This document shows, piece by piece, positions 8,552 through 16,866 of a DNA stretch of 64,000 nt. Each line of letters starts with the position of its first letter. Position 1 is the first letter of the stretch. This DNA comes from Vannielia litorea (GTDB lineage: Bacteria > Pseudomonadota > Alphaproteobacteria > Rhodobacterales > Rhodobacteraceae): the NCBI RefSeq assembly GCF_019801175.1, contig NZ_JAHVJR010000001.1, positions 2,604,001 to 2,668,000 of the forward strand, in the 5' to 3' direction. The position numbers and the translations under genes are program-made. The notes beneath the pieces were generated by a model. The model saw only the letters and a program-made list of their open reading frames with translations, was not told the origin of the DNA and did no database searches.

Positions 8552-8983
8552 TCACACCCGGCGGAGGCGGATCACCACATCGACCTTGGCAATTTCGGTG
8601 CCTTCAGGCGCATCGGGGATGCTGGCCAAGCGCAACTGCTCGGTCGGCGCATCGGTCAGCTTCTGGCTGTCTTCCCAGTAGAAATGCGGGTGATCGTCGG
8701 TGCGGGTATCGAAGTAGCTCTTCGAGCCGTCGACCGTGATCTCCTGCATCAGACCCACGTCGCAGAAAGCGCGGAGCGTGTTGTAGACGGTTGCCAGAGA
8801 CACCTTCTCGCCCGAGGCACGGGCCGCATCGAAGAGGCTCTCGGCGGTGACGTGGCGGTTGTGACCGTCGCCTACCAGCAAGGTCGCCAAGGCAAGGCGC
8901 TGGCGCGTAGGCCGCAAGCCACCTGTTTCGAGCCATGTCGAGCCGCGCTGTTGCGCCTGGGTTTTCATCCGGTTGGGTTCCAT
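8552..8983 (-). CDS. irr: Fur-family iron/heme response regulator Irr
   Basis: A 143-aa Fur-fold transcription factor: a winged-helix DNA-binding domain (about 22-95; LRPTRQRLALATLL, VSLATVYNTLRAFCDVGL) and a dimerisation domain with the DDHPHFYWED histidine motif typical of Irr rather than Fur. Irr represses or activates heme and iron genes in alphaproteobacteria. Its divergent position next to fabA-fabB-fabI is a recurring arrangement in this family. The start could also be Met6 (MKTQAQ). Confidence 0.88.
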   Translation of the reverse strand: MEPNRMKTQAQQRGSTWLETGGLRPTRQRLALATLLVGDGHNRHVTAESLFDAARASGEKVSLATVYNTLRAFCDVGLMQEITVDGSKSYFDTRTDDHPHFYWEDSQKLTDAPTEQLRLASIPDAPEGTEIAKVDVVIRLRRV

Positions 8984-9147
8984 CGTCCTGCCTGACTTGC
9001 CTTATATCCGTGCATCCACACTGAATTCAAATGAAAATGGTTCGCAACTGCGTGCTCTGGTCGCGCCGCGGCGCTATTGCGCCCGCGTCCGGGCGGGTGC
9101 TAGAGGGGGCGCGACCAAGGGCACACCAGAAGGGGGAGCAGAGCCGC
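8984..9147. promoter_or_regulatory. divergent irr / fabA intergenic region
   Basis: This 164-bp gap must hold the promoters of both irr and the fab operon. It contains an AT-richer segment around 9018-9046 and the fabA ribosome site AGGGGGAG about 10 nt before its ATG. I could not identify a clear iron-control-element palindrome by eye. Confidence 0.45.
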
Positions 9148-9657
9148 ATGGCAGAGCATCCGAATACATTCGACAAGGAAGGCCTGCTGAAATGCGCCCG
9201 GGGTGAACTTTTCGGGCCGGGCAATCCGCAGCTCCCCGAGCCGCCCATGCTGATGATGGACCGGGTCACCGAGATTTCCGCCGATGGCGGCGAGAACGGC
9301 AAGGGCCATGTGGTGGCGGAATTCGACATCACGCCTGACCTCTGGTTCTTCTCCTGCCACTTCCCCGGCGACCCCGTGATGCCCGGTTGCCTTGGCCTCG
9401 ATGGCCTCTGGCAGCTTACCGGTTTCAACCTCGGCTGGCGCGGCATGCTGGGCCGCGGCCGTGCGCTTGGCGTGGGTGAGGTGAAGTTCACCGACATGAT
9501 CACCCCCAAGAACAGCCAGATCGTCTATCACGTCGATTTCACCCGCGTCATGGACCGGAAGTTGAAACTCGGCATCGCCAACGGCAAGATATTCGCGGAT
9601 GGAAAGCTCGTCTTCACTGCCGAAGGCATGAAGGTCGGGCTGTTCTCCGACGAATAA
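9148..9657 (+). CDS. fabA: 3-hydroxydecanoyl-ACP dehydratase/isomerase
   Basis: FabA dehydrates 3-hydroxydecanoyl-ACP and isomerises the trans-2 to the cis-3 product, the branch point of anaerobic unsaturated fatty acid synthesis. The 169-aa length matches the family. The hot-dog fold active site is visible as SCHFPGDPVMPGCLGLDGLW, with His71 and Asp85. The start at 9148 is set by the strong AGGGGGAG site and the MAEHPNTFDK family N-terminus; the frame is open upstream but has no further support. It is the first gene of fabA-fabB-fabI. Confidence 0.97.
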   Translation: MAEHPNTFDKEGLLKCARGELFGPGNPQLPEPPMLMMDRVTEISADGGENGKGHVVAEFDITPDLWFFSCHFPGDPVMPGCLGLDGLWQLTGFNLGWRGMLGRGRALGVGEVKFTDMITPKNSQIVYHVDFTRVMDRKLKLGIANGKIFADGKLVFTAEGMKVGLFSDE

Positions 9658-9690
9658 CCGGGGCACCGCCCCCGCAACACACGAGGTTTC

Positions 9691-10917
9691 ATGCGTCGCG
9701 TCGTCATCACCGGGATCGGAATTGTCTCACCCATCGGGATCACCGCCGATGAGGTGACTGAGAGCCTTAAAACCGGGCGGTCGGGGATCACCGCCGCGCC
9801 GGAATACACGGAGCACGGCTTCCGCTCCTGCATTCACGGCAAGCCGGACATCGACGTTGCCGAGCACATCGACAAGCGCAACCTGCGCTTCATGGGCGCG
9901 GGCGCGGCCTACAACTTTATCGCGATGGAACAGGCGGTGAAGGACAGCGGGCTGGAGCAATCCGACGTGTCGAACGTCCGCACTGGCCTCATCATGGGCT
10001 CCGGCGGCCCCTCGACCTCCAACTTCTTCACTGCCCATTCGATCGTGAAGGAAAAGGGTTCGCCCAAGCGGATGGGGCCCTTCATGGTCACCCGCTGCAT
10101 GAGCTCGACCAATTCGGCCTGCCTGGCCACCCCTTTCGGGATCAAGGGCATCAACTACTCGATCACCTCAGCCTGCTCGACCTCGCTGCACTGCGTGGGC
10201 AACGCGGTGGAGCAGATCCAGATGGGCAAGCAGGACGTTGTCTTTGCTGGCGGCGGTGAAGAGGTGGACTGGACGCTGAGCTGCCTGTTCGACGCGATGG
10301 GCGCGATGAGCAGCAAGTACAACGACACGCCCGAGCTGGCCTCCCGCCCCTATGACGCCACCCGCGACGGCTTTGTGATTTCAGGCGGCGGCGGCGTGGT
10401 GGTGGTTGAGGAACTTGAGCATGCCAAGGCCCGCGGCGCCAAGATCTACGCTGAGGTCACCGGCTACGGTGCCACCTCGGACGGCGAAGACATGGTCGCC
10501 CCCTCCGGCGAGGGCGGCGAGCGGGCGATGAAGCTGGCGCTCTCCACCATCGGCGACCGAAAGGTGGATTACATCAACGCCCACGGCACCGCGACGCCGG
10601 TGGGCGATGTGGTCGAGGTCGAGGCGATCCGGCGGGTCTTTGGCGAGGGCAACACGCCGCCGATCTCGTCGTCCAAATCGCTGGCCGGCCACAGCCAGGG
10701 CGCGACCGGCGTGCTGGAGATCATCTATTCCATCCTGATGATGGAGAACCGCTTTATTCAGGCTTCGGCCAATGTCACCGAGCTCGACCCGGGCCTGAAC
10801 CCTGGCGAGATCGTGACCGAGACCCGGTTGGATGTTGATCTGGACTCCGTGCTCTCCAACAGCTTCGGCTTCGGCGGCACCAACGGGTCGCTTATTTTGA
10901 GCAAGTATCACGGATAG
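9691..10917 (+). CDS. fabB: beta-ketoacyl-ACP synthase I
   Basis: FabB elongates the cis-3 acyl chain made by FabA, committing it to unsaturated fatty acids. The 408-aa protein has the Cys-His-His triad: Cys162 (TSACSTSLHC), His298 (INAHGTATPVGD) and His334 (SLAGHSQGATG). It follows fabA by 33 bp and precedes fabI by 5 bp, forming one operon in functional order. Confidence 0.97.
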   Translation: MRRVVITGIGIVSPIGITADEVTESLKTGRSGITAAPEYTEHGFRSCIHGKPDIDVAEHIDKRNLRFMGAGAAYNFIAMEQAVKDSGLEQSDVSNVRTGLIMGSGGPSTSNFFTAHSIVKEKGSPKRMGPFMVTRCMSSTNSACLATPFGIKGINYSITSACSTSLHCVGNAVEQIQMGKQDVVFAGGGEEVDWTLSCLFDAMGAMSSKYNDTPELASRPYDATRDGFVISGGGGVVVVEELEHAKARGAKIYAEVTGYGATSDGEDMVAPSGEGGERAMKLALSTIGDRKVDYINAHGTATPVGDVVEVEAIRRVFGEGNTPPISSSKSLAGHSQGATGVLEIIYSILMMENRFIQASANVTELDPGLNPGEIVTETRLDVDLDSVLSNSFGFGGTNGSLILSKYHG

Positions 10918-10922
10918 TTACT

Positions 10923-11711
10923 ATGGCTGATTTGATGCGGGGCAAGCGCGGCCTCATCATGGGCGTGGCGAATGACCGGTCCATTGCCTGGGGCATCGCA
11001 AAGGCGATGGCCGCTGAGGGCGCGGAACTGGCCTTCAGCTACCAGGGCGATGCCTTCGGCAAGCGCGTGGAGCCTCTGGCCGAGAGCCTTGGCTCCGACT
11101 TTCTGCTCGATGTCGACGTGATGAACGACGAGAGCATGGATGCCGCCTTCGGCCTGATCGGCGACCGCTGGGGCGCGCTGGACTTTGTCGTCCACGCAAT
11201 CGCCTACTCCGACAAGAACGAGCTGACCGGGCGGTTCATCAACACCACGCGGGATAACTTCCGGAATTCGCTCAGCATTTCCTGCTTCTCCTTCATCGAC
11301 GTTGCCCGCCGTGCGGCGCCGCTGATGAAGAACGGCGGCACCCTTCTGACCCTCACCTACCAAGGCTCCAACCGCGTGACGCCCTATTACAACGTGATGG
11401 GCGTGGCCAAGGCGGCGCTGGAAAGCTCGGTGCGCTACCTCGCCGATGACCTTGGGCCGGATGGCATCCGGGTTAACGCAATCTCCCCCGGACCGATGAA
11501 GACCCTCGCCGGGGCGGCGATTGGAGGCGCGCGCAAGACCTTCCGCTTTACTGGCGCAAACGCCCCGCTGCGCGAGAATGCGACGCTGGAGGCCGTGGGC
11601 GGCACCGCCGTTTACCTCGCCTCCGACTACGGGGCCTGCACCACGGGCGAGATTGTGCGTGTGGATGGGGGCTTTCATGTGCTCTCCATGCCGCAGCCCG
11701 AGAACCTCTAG
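10923..11711 (+). CDS. fabI: NADH-dependent enoyl-ACP reductase
   Basis: FabI carries out the last reductive step of fatty acid elongation. The 262-aa SDR-fold enzyme has the atypical FabI cofactor loop GVANDRSIAWGIA and catalytic Tyr146, Tyr156 and Lys163 (TYQGSNRVTPYYNVMGVAK), in the same numbering as E. coli FabI. It is the last gene of fabA-fabB-fabI, so all three elongation steps for unsaturated acyl chains are co-transcribed. Confidence 0.97.
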   Translation: MADLMRGKRGLIMGVANDRSIAWGIAKAMAAEGAELAFSYQGDAFGKRVEPLAESLGSDFLLDVDVMNDESMDAAFGLIGDRWGALDFVVHAIAYSDKNELTGRFINTTRDNFRNSLSISCFSFIDVARRAAPLMKNGGTLLTLTYQGSNRVTPYYNVMGVAKAALESSVRYLADDLGPDGIRVNAISPGPMKTLAGAAIGGARKTFRFTGANAPLRENATLEAVGGTAVYLASDYGACTTGEIVRVDGGFHVLSMPQPENL

Positions 11712-11765
11712 GCAATTCCCACACAGCGCCAAATTGAGGCCTGATTTCAGAGCCATGCCTGCCGC

Positions 11766-12551
11766 ATGACGTTGCTCTTCTTTGCCCTCGCGCTCTGCGC
11801 CTTCACCGCGTTCTCGCTGCGCGGCGGCCTCGTGGCTCCGCGCGGGCTGGTGGTGCACAGCCTCGACACGCAGGGGCTGATGTTGGGCCTTGCCGCCTTT
11901 GGCCTCGCCGCATGGTTCCTCGGGCCGCTCTATGGCATCGCGCTGACGCTGTCGGTCGTCGTCCATGAGTTTGGCCATGTCGCGGCCTATCGGGTGGCGG
12001 GCCACAGTGATGCCCGGTTTCGCCTCGTGCCGCTGATGGGCGGCGTAGCGATCTCAAACCGTTTGCCGGACACGCAGGCAGAGAGCTTCTTCATCACGCT
12101 GATGGGGCCGGGAATCTGCATTGCGCCGATGGTTCTGGGCTTTGCCGTCTCGGAGTATTTCACGTGGCGGGCACCCGAAATCGCCCATGCGGCGTGGGTC
12201 TTTGCCATCGTCACCGGGGCCCTGAACTTCTTCAACCTGCTGCCCTTCTGGCCGCTCGACGGCGGGCGCTGCGTGAAGATTCTCGCGCAAACCTTCTGGC
12301 CCCCGCTGGGCCGGGTGATGGCGATGGGGATGAGCGCGGCCTTCGCCGCCACGGCCCTCTGGCTGCAATCGACCATGCTCTTTTTCTTCGCCCTGCTCTC
12401 CTCCCAGTCGCTCTTCACCGGGCAGGACGAAGCGCGGTATCAGCGGCCGATGACCAAGGCGCAAGGCGGGTTGGCCGCGGCGGCCTATCTCTTTACCACG
12501 GCGGCGCATTTCTGGGGCGGGTGGGCGCTGCTAGAGCGGTACGTCCTCTAG
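11766..12551 (+). CDS. site-2 protease family (M50) membrane metalloprotease
   Basis: A 261-aa polytopic membrane protein with the zinc motif HEFGH (His67, Glu68, His71) in an early transmembrane segment and the third ligand motif LLPFWPLDGG (Asp165). This is the S2P core without PDZ or CBS domains, so the substrate (a membrane-bound anti-sigma factor or signal peptide remnant) cannot be inferred. It lies 54 bp downstream of fabI on the same strand. Its last 21 bases overlap the end of the convergent VOC gene. Confidence 0.85.
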   Translation: MTLLFFALALCAFTAFSLRGGLVAPRGLVVHSLDTQGLMLGLAAFGLAAWFLGPLYGIALTLSVVVHEFGHVAAYRVAGHSDARFRLVPLMGGVAISNRLPDTQAESFFITLMGPGICIAPMVLGFAVSEYFTWRAPEIAHAAWVFAIVTGALNFFNLLPFWPLDGGRCVKILAQTFWPPLGRVMAMGMSAAFAATALWLQSTMLFFFALLSSQSLFTGQDEARYQRPMTKAQGGLAAAAYLFTTAAHFWGGWALLERYVL

Positions 12552-12968
12552 CGGCGGGTCACCATCCGGCTCGCCCTTCACCGCGCCGATGCGGGCCTCG
12601 ACCGGGGTCATCAGCCCCACGGTTGCGCCGGATGGATCCTTGACGATGGCAATGCGCCCGGCTTCCGGCACATCGAAGGGCACGCGCACCAGCTCACCGC
12701 CCAGATCGCCGATCGCCGCCACGCTGGCATCCACGTCATCGACTGCCAGATAGGTGAACCAATGCGGCGGGACCCCGGCCATACTGCCCGGGAGATCCAT
12801 GATCCCGGCCACCGCAGCGCCGTGCACGTGGGCAACGTGATAGTCGCCCTCCGACATGCGAACTGTCTCGAAGCGCCAGCCGCAGGTTTGCTCATAAAAC
12901 GCCCGTGCCGCTGCCGCGTCATGGGTCATCAACTCACTCCACCAGACCTTTCCGTGATTGAGTGACAT
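12531..12968 (-). CDS. VOC (glyoxalase/bleomycin-resistance fold) protein
   Basis: A 145-aa protein built of vicinal-oxygen-chelate repeats: MSLNHGKVWWSELMTHD opens the first half-fold, DPSGATVGLM closes the second. Candidate metal ligands are His5 and a Glu or His in the second half. Relatives range from glyoxalases to fosfomycin-resistance and dioxygenase proteins; the substrate is unknown. The gene is convergent with and overlaps the M50 protease gene by 21 bp. Confidence 0.8.
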   Translation of the reverse strand: MSLNHGKVWWSELMTHDAAAARAFYEQTCGWRFETVRMSEGDYHVAHVHGAAVAGIMDLPGSMAGVPPHWFTYLAVDDVDASVAAIGDLGGELVRVPFDVPEAGRIAIVKDPSGATVGLMTPVEARIGAVKGEPDGDPPLEDVPL

Positions 12969-13070
12969 CTGCCTCTCCTTTGTCGTCTGCGCGAATCCCT
13001 TCCCAGCCTATCACAAGCCCTTCCGCCCCGGGCGGGGCTGTGCCAGTCTGCCGCGGGAAAGGGAGGCTCC

Positions 13071-13757
13071 ATGACGATCAAGGCCTGTGTTTTCGACGCT
13101 TACGGCACGCTTTTCGATGTTTCAGCCGCCGCCCGCGAGGCCGCCGCCGAGCCGGGCCGGGAGGCGCTGGCGGCGTGCTGGCAGGCGCTGGCCGAGACCT
13201 GGCGCGGCAAGCAGCTGGGCTACAGCTGGCTGCGGGCGATCACCGGGGCGCATTGCGACTTCTGGCAGGTCACCGGCGAGGCGCTGGACTATGCCATGGC
13301 CGAGCAAAAGCTGGCCGACCCGGAGCTGCGCGAGCGGCTGATGGCGCTTTACTTCGAGCTGTCGGCCTATGCGGAAGTGCCTGAGATGCTTGCCGAATTG
13401 AAGGCAGGCGGCTTCGCCACGGCGATCCTCTCCAATGGCTCGCCCGAGATGCTCATGGGCGCGGTCACCTCTGCCGGAATTGGCGGGGTGCTGGACGCGG
13501 TGATCTCAGTCGAAGACGTTGGGGTCTTCAAGCCCGACCGCCGCGTTTACGATCTGGTAGGAACCACGCTGAAGGTGGAACCTGCCGAAGTGCTCTTCGT
13601 CTCTTCCAACGGCTGGGACGCCGCCGCTGCTGCGGGCTACGGCTTTCAGACCGCATGGGTCAACCGCGCGGGCCTGCCGATGGATCGCCTGCCGTGGCGC
13701 CCGGCCCACGAACTCACCGACCTTACCCCCATCCCCGACCTCGCAGGGAGGCTCTGA
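13071..13757 (+). CDS. haloacid dehalogenase type II (HAD superfamily)
   Basis: A 228-aa L-2-haloacid-dehalogenase-type enzyme that would hydrolyse 2-haloalkanoic acids through an aspartyl ester. Visible motifs: nucleophile Asp9 in VFDAYGTLFD, SNGSPEML (motif II), the Lys in GVFKPDRRVYDL (motif III) and FVSSNGWDAAAAAGYGF (motif IV). The SSNxWDxxxA block is diagnostic of dehalogenase type II rather than other HAD phosphatases. It has a good GGAGG ribosome site. Its stop overlaps the start of the next gene (TGATG). Confidence 0.9.
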   Translation: MTIKACVFDAYGTLFDVSAAAREAAAEPGREALAACWQALAETWRGKQLGYSWLRAITGAHCDFWQVTGEALDYAMAEQKLADPELRERLMALYFELSAYAEVPEMLAELKAGGFATAILSNGSPEMLMGAVTSAGIGGVLDAVISVEDVGVFKPDRRVYDLVGTTLKVEPAEVLFVSSNGWDAAAAAGYGFQTAWVNRAGLPMDRLPWRPAHELTDLTPIPDLAGRL

Positions 13758-14578
13758 TGCCCAGCTTCACCGCCTCGGACGGCACCCGCATTCACTACCG
13801 CGACGAAGGCGAAGGCCTGCCGCTGCTTTGCCTTGCCGGCCTTACCCGCAACGCCAGCGACTTCGACTATGTCGCGCCGCATCTCACCGGATGCCGCATG
13901 ATCTGCCCCGACTATCGCGGGCGCGGCGGCTCCGGCTGGTCGGGCGCGGAGACCTATACGGTGCCGGTCGAGGCGCGGGACCAGCTGGAGCTGTTGGAGC
14001 ACCTCGGGCTGAGCCAGGTTGCCATCCTCGGAACGTCGCGCGGCGGGCTGATCGGCATGGGGCTGGCGGGAATGCAGCGCGACAAGGTGATGGGCCTTTG
14101 CCTCAACGATGTGGGCCCGGCACTCAGCCGGGACGGGCTGGAGCGCATTTTTGACTACGTGGGCCGTAACCCGGCGGCGAAGACCCACGCCGACCTTGCG
14201 GCCGCCCTGCCCGGCGCGATGCCGGGTTTTGAAGGTGTGCCACCCGAGCGCTGGCTCGAGGAGGCGCGGAAACACTATGATGAGACCCCAGAAGGGTTAA
14301 AAATCAATTACGACCCGGCCCTTCGTCAGGCGTTTCTGGCGGCATTCGAGGGTGATATCCCTGAGGCCTGGCCACTCTTCGAGAAGCTGAAGGGGTTGCC
14401 GCTGGCGCTGATCCGGGGCGAAAACTCCGACCTGTTGACGCCGGAAGCCGCCCGGAAGATGCGCGAGATGATCCCCGAGATGATCTTTGCCGAGGTGCCC
14501 GGTCGGGCACATATCCCCTTCCTCGACGAGCCGGAGGCGCTGAAGGCGCTGGACCGGTGGCTGGAGAAAATGCGTTGA
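13757..14578 (+). CDS. alpha/beta hydrolase
   Basis: A 273-aa alpha/beta-hydrolase-fold enzyme with nucleophile Ser94 in GTSRGG, an acid in GENSDLLTPEAA and the base His in PGRAHIPFLDEP. The oxyanion region is CLAGLTRNASDF rather than the usual HGxP. It is translationally coupled to the dehalogenase upstream (TGATG) and to the PLP enzyme downstream (TTGA overlap), so the products probably share a catabolic pathway. The substrate is unknown. Confidence 0.85.
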   Translation: MPSFTASDGTRIHYRDEGEGLPLLCLAGLTRNASDFDYVAPHLTGCRMICPDYRGRGGSGWSGAETYTVPVEARDQLELLEHLGLSQVAILGTSRGGLIGMGLAGMQRDKVMGLCLNDVGPALSRDGLERIFDYVGRNPAAKTHADLAAALPGAMPGFEGVPPERWLEEARKHYDETPEGLKINYDPALRQAFLAAFEGDIPEAWPLFEKLKGLPLALIRGENSDLLTPEAARKMREMIPEMIFAEVPGRAHIPFLDEPEALKALDRWLEKMR

Positions 14579-15546
14579 ATTTCGAGATGATAGAGGCCGC
14601 CGCAGGGCGGCTCGAAGGCCATGCGCGGGTCACACCGCTGCTGAACTCCCCGTTTCTAGACGAGATCGCGGGCCGTCGGGTCTGGGTGAAGGCCGAGTGC
14701 CTTCAGGTGACCGGCAGCTTCAAGTTTCGTGGCGGCTGGTCGGCGGTGTCGGCGATGGAGGCCGCGGGCGGCGTGCTGGCCTATTCCTCGGGCAACCACG
14801 CGCAGGGGATCGCGGCAGCGGCACAGGCACACGGGCGCGAGGCGGTGATCGTGATGCCCGCCGATGCGCCCGCGATCAAGGTCGCGAATACAAGGGCTTA
14901 CGGCGCCGAGGTGGTGCATTACGACCGCGCGAGCGAGAGTCGCGAGGAGATTGGTGCGAGGCTGGCCGAAGAGCGCGGGCTGACGCTGATCCGGCCCTAT
15001 GACGAGCCACTGGTGATTGCCGGGCAAGGCACCACGGGGCTTGAGATCGCCCGGCAGACGGCGGAGGTGGGCGTGGACGGCGGCGATGTGTTTGTGTGCT
15101 GCGGCGGCGGCGGCCTGACCTCGGGCATCGCGCTGGCGCTGGAAGAGGCCGCGCCGAGCTTTCGGGTGCGCACGGCGGAGCCCGAGCGGTTTGACGATGT
15201 GGCGCGGTCGCTTTCGGCCGGGGTTATCCAGCGAAACGAAACCCTTAGCGGCTCGATCTGCGATGCGATCGTGACCCCGCAACCGGGGGAACTGACCTTT
15301 CCGATCATGCACCGCCTCTGCGGGCCGGGCATGACAGCGACTGACGAAGAGGCCCTGCGGGCCATGGCGCTGGCCTTCATGCGGCTGAAGATCGTGGTGG
15401 AACCCGGCGGTGCGGTGGCGCTGGCGGCGGCGCTGTTTCATGGCGGTGACATCGAGGGCGAGGATGTTGTGGTCGTGGTCAGCGGCGGCAATGTGGACCC
15501 GGGCGTTTTTGCCGACGCCATAAGCACTTACGGAGGTGCGGCATGA
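14575..15546 (+). CDS. threonine dehydratase-like PLP enzyme (serine/threonine dehydratase family)
   Basis: A 323-aa fold-type II PLP enzyme. The Schiff-base Lys is in TGSFKFRGGWSA and the phosphate-binding loop is CCGGGGLTSG. It resembles catabolic threonine/serine dehydratases or racemases without a regulatory ACT domain. I chose the TTG at 14575: it overlaps the upstream TGA (TTGA) and has GGAG 8 nt before it. A GTG at 14557 lies inside the previous gene, and an ATG at 14587 would drop four residues. It ends in an ATGA overlap with the next gene. Confidence 0.85.
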   Translation: MNFEMIEAAAGRLEGHARVTPLLNSPFLDEIAGRRVWVKAECLQVTGSFKFRGGWSAVSAMEAAGGVLAYSSGNHAQGIAAAAQAHGREAVIVMPADAPAIKVANTRAYGAEVVHYDRASESREEIGARLAEERGLTLIRPYDEPLVIAGQGTTGLEIARQTAEVGVDGGDVFVCCGGGGLTSGIALALEEAAPSFRVRTAEPERFDDVARSLSAGVIQRNETLSGSICDAIVTPQPGELTFPIMHRLCGPGMTATDEEALRAMALAFMRLKIVVEPGGAVALAAALFHGGDIEGEDVVVVVSGGNVDPGVFADAISTYGGAA

Positions 15547-16745
15547 CCGATTGGACGGTGGCGAGCTTCAACGTGAAAAACCTGATCGGGGCGGAGAAGG
15601 AATACTACCGCTTCGAGAAATACACGCCGGAGGAATACGCGTGGAAAGCCAATTGGCTGGCCGATCAGGTTGCCTCGCTGAATGCCGATCTCATTGGATT
15701 TCAAGAGATTTTCGAGGAGGAGGCGCTGCGGGCCGTGGTGGCGCAGGCCGACCGGATGGGTGAGGGTTCCAACGCGGTTTCGGTGCCGGACAAGGGCAAG
15801 CCCTATCACCGCAAGGCGATCTTTCGGAAGCTGGCCTATGAGCCCTATGGCGATGCGGCGCTGGCCTTTGCGCCGAATGCGCAGGACGGCGGGCCGGGGG
15901 AGCGGCGGCCGGGTGTTGCTGTGCTGTCGCGCAACGGGTTTGCGGGCGCGCCGGAAGTTATCCAGGTGCTTGATAAGCCGCTGGAAATTCCGCTGCGAGA
16001 CCTCGGCGGAGAGGGAGCGGGCAGCTTTACCTTGAAGCGGACCTCGCGGCCGATTTTAAAGGTGAAAGTGCCCGTGGGTGAGTATGTGGTGACGGTGTTC
16101 AACTGCCACCTGAAGAGCAAGCTGGGCGAGTTCATCACCCCGCCGGGCGCGGACTTTGCCAAGGAAGCCAACCTCTTGGACTATGACGCCGTGGGGCGCT
16201 CGATGGGCTCGCTGCGGTCGGCGTTGCGGCGGATGGCTGAGGCCTGGGTGCTGCGGCGGGAGGTGGTGGCGGAGTTGAAAAAGGGCAACCCGGTCGTCGT
16301 GATGGGCGATCTGAACGACGGGGAACATGCCGTCAGCAGCGAGATCATCACCGGGGAGGCGCCGTTCAAGAATTACGCGTGGATGCGGCGGCATGATGCG
16401 GAGCATCAGGGTGATCGCTACAGCGTCGAAGAGGCGGCGCAGATCACCGAAAGCGTCGACTCCATGCGCCTTCATTCCGCCGAAAAACTGTTTGTTCGAA
16501 AGAGCTTGCGCGACATGGTCTATACGGCGGCCTTTGGCGGGGTTTACGAGAGCATCGACCAGATCCTGCTCTCCCGCCACTTCCACCCCGACTTCGGCGG
16601 GGCGATCGGGAGCATGGAGTATTTCAGCGTGTTCAACGACCATCTGACCGATGGCTCGCACCCCGAAGCGCCCTACAACAAACTGGCCTCGGACCACGGG
16701 CAGATCATGGCGCATCTGCGGCTTGGCGGGGACGCTATTCAATAA
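15543..16745 (+). CDS. endonuclease/exonuclease/phosphatase-fold protein
   Basis: A 400-aa protein of the DNase I/EEP superfamily. Metal-binding and catalytic motifs are ASFNVKNLIG, GFQEIFEEEALR (the Glu), NCHLKSKLGEF, MGDLNDGEH (Asp and Asn) and, near the C-terminus, LASDHGQIMAHLRL (the His). There is no signal peptide, so it acts in the cytoplasm. Its substrate (DNA, phosphoester or lipid headgroup) cannot be told from sequence. It is the last gene of the HAD-hydrolase-dehydratase-EEP run joined by overlaps. Confidence 0.82.
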   Translation: MTDWTVASFNVKNLIGAEKEYYRFEKYTPEEYAWKANWLADQVASLNADLIGFQEIFEEEALRAVVAQADRMGEGSNAVSVPDKGKPYHRKAIFRKLAYEPYGDAALAFAPNAQDGGPGERRPGVAVLSRNGFAGAPEVIQVLDKPLEIPLRDLGGEGAGSFTLKRTSRPILKVKVPVGEYVVTVFNCHLKSKLGEFITPPGADFAKEANLLDYDAVGRSMGSLRSALRRMAEAWVLRREVVAELKKGNPVVVMGDLNDGEHAVSSEIITGEAPFKNYAWMRRHDAEHQGDRYSVEEAAQITESVDSMRLHSAEKLFVRKSLRDMVYTAAFGGVYESIDQILLSRHFHPDFGGAIGSMEYFSVFNDHLTDGSHPEAPYNKLASDHGQIMAHLRLGGDAIQ

Positions 16746-16801
16746 TGTTTGAATGCCTTCGGAAAACGAAGATTTCTTCAGGAAAACTGGAAACACGCCC
16801 A

Positions 16802-16845
16802 ATGCACATCTCATGCACATCCGATGCACATTCCATGCATATCCG
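16802..16845. repeat. four tandem 11-bp repeats
   Basis: Four consecutive units start at 16802, 16813, 16824 and 16835 with an exact 11-bp period: ATGCACATCTC, ATGCACATCCG, ATGCACATTCC, ATGCATATCCG. The spacing is about one helical turn, so all units face the same side of the DNA. They lie in the 121-bp gap 22 bp before the alcohol dehydrogenase gene, where a transcription factor could bind cooperatively. The phase also puts alternating ATG codons in different frames, none of which opens a gene. Confidence 0.7.
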
Positions 16846-16866
16846 GTTTTTGAATAGGGCCGCGGC

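Noticed and set aside
16802..16845. CRISPR-like array
   Set aside because: Units are only 11 bp and directly abut each other with no spacers, and there is no cas gene in the window.
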